From CAZAFM01 sp964484395 (GTDB taxonomy: Bacteria; Campylobacterota; Campylobacteria; Campylobacterales; CAZAFM01): a DNA stretch of 42,163 bases. Positions 41,558-42,163 of the stretch are shown here, one piece after another. Position numbers and translations under genes: made by a program. Numbering within the stretch: position 1 is the first letter of the stretch; every line of letters starts with the position of its first letter. Under the pieces are notes generated by a model, which was given only the letters and a program-made list of their open reading frames with translations, searched no databases and was not told where the DNA came from. The stretch covers positions 1 to 42,163 of the forward strand of contig CAZAFM010000002.1 of NCBI GenBank assembly GCA_964484395.1, in the 5' to 3' direction.

Positions 41558-42163
41558 GGGTAGTTTTTTTTGGTTCATCATCCTACTCAGCTACTATATA
41601 TGAGGCGTTAAGAGATGATAGAGATATTGAGGTAGTAGCTGTTTTTACTCAGCCAGATAAGCCAGTAGGAAGAAAGAAAAGAATAACTCCATGTGTGATG
41701 AAGCAGTTTTTATTAGATACAGAAGATAGTGTTGAGCTCTTTCAGCCAAAAAGCCTCAAAGATGAAGGAGTCTATGAGAGTTTGGAGGCTTTAGAGCCTG
41801 ATTTTATAGTAGTGGCCTCTTATGGTCAGATAGTTCCTAAAAACATACTTGATATTTGCCCTCCTATAAACCTACACGCCTCTTTGCTTCCAGAGTTTAG
41901 AGGTGCTAGTCCTATACATGAGGTGATACTGCTTGAAAGAAGATTTACAGGAGTTAGCTCTATGTACATGAGTGAAGGGCTAGATGAGGGTGATGTACTA
42001 GGCTTTAGATATGTAGAGATAGGTAGAGATGAGAGTATAGAGGAGCTTTTTAACAAGCTAAGTGTTGCTGCTGCAACTCTTGCTCTAAGCACACTTAAAG
42101 AGTATAAAAAACTAGTAAGATTAAAGCAGTTTACCCCAAAAGCTAGTTATTGCAAAAAGGTTA
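41554..42163 (+). CDS. fmt: Methionyl-tRNA formyltransferase (3' end cut by window)
   Basis: The first 203 codons are present, starting at GTG 41554, which overlaps the proB stop. The enzyme formylates the initiator Met-tRNA using 10-formyl-tetrahydrofolate. RVVFFGSSSYSATIYEAL is the N-terminal fold; VVASYGQIVPKNILD, NLHASLLPEFRGASPIHEVI (with the Asn, His and the SLLP loop) and the MYMSEGLDEGDVL segment are formyltransferase signatures with the catalytic Asp. The C-terminal tRNA-binding domain lies beyond the window. A Fmt should be about 300 residues, so roughly a third is missing. Confidence 0.93.
   Translation, partial: MRVVFFGSSSYSATIYEALRDDRDIEVVAVFTQPDKPVGRKKRITPCVMKQFLLDTEDSVELFQPKSLKDEGVYESLEALEPDFIVVASYGQIVPKNILDICPPINLHASLLPEFRGASPIHEVILLERRFTGVSSMYMSEGLDEGDVLGFRYVEIGRDESIEELFNKLSVAAATLALSTLKEYKKLVRLKQFTPKASYCKKV

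Noticed and set aside
1..42163. CRISPR arrays, insertion sequences, prophage genes, rRNA
   Set aside because: No regularly spaced repeats, transposase or integrase frames, phage structural genes or rRNA segments were seen anywhere in the window.

Overview
The window reads as a chromosome segment of a low-GC member of the Campylobacterota (Epsilonproteobacteria), most likely a free-living Sulfurimonas/Sulfuricurvum-like organism rather than a host-associated Campylobacter. The signs are: a complex I operon without ordinary NuoE and NuoF, as in this phylum; nuoN followed directly by a pflA-like flagellar gene, the order known from Campylobacter jejuni; RpoN (sigma-54) promoters in front of flagellar genes; the order rplU-rpmA-obg-proB-fmt; and many TTG starts. 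Genus placement is inference.

Layout. (1) 1-2711: an AT-rich restriction-modification block: a nuclease cut by the window edge (TdeIII-like) and two different adenine methyltransferases (a D12/Dam-type alpha enzyme and a HinfI/CcrM-type beta enzyme). (2) 2778-7327: housekeeping genes metK, a 2[4Fe-4S] ferredoxin, ndk, DUF177/YceD, rpmF, plsX, fabH. rpmF is only 49 codons. (3) 7317-10581, minus strand: gatB, gpsA, pldA in one overlapping operon that converges on fabH. (4) 10670-15906: a flagellar block: flgE, a Maf-type flagellin glycosyltransferase, a FlgP/LPP20-like lipoprotein and a second small lipoprotein, with two clear -24/-12 promoters. (5) 15903-18576: nfo (endonuclease IV) and an AAA ATPase with Asn in the Walker B motif. 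(6) 18806-36058: a complete complex I operon, nuoABCD, a small NuoE-replacing protein, a NuoF/GltD chimera, two nuoG paralogs, nuoHIJKLMN. (7) 36105-38842: pflA-like TPR gene and ridA. (8) 38866-42163: rplU, rpmA, a structured intergenic element, obg, proB and the start of fmt.

How it works together. The complex I operon is the centre of the window. All membrane and quinone-side subunits look normal, with key residues in place, but the electron input arm is rebuilt. The FMN/NADH domain of NuoF is gone; what remains is its C-terminal Fe-S domain with one cluster cysteine replaced by Gly, fused to a GltD-type FAD/NAD(P)/Fe-S module. The two NuoG paralogs carry two patches (249 bp and 601 bp) that are identical at DNA level while the rest is diverged, which points to recent gene conversion. 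The other observation that is least explained is the 39535-39703 element between rpmA and obg: strong hairpins, an overlapping perfect -10 box and two mutually exclusive pairings.

Limits: family assignments come from motifs, length and gene order seen by eye; no database search, folding program or composition count was run.
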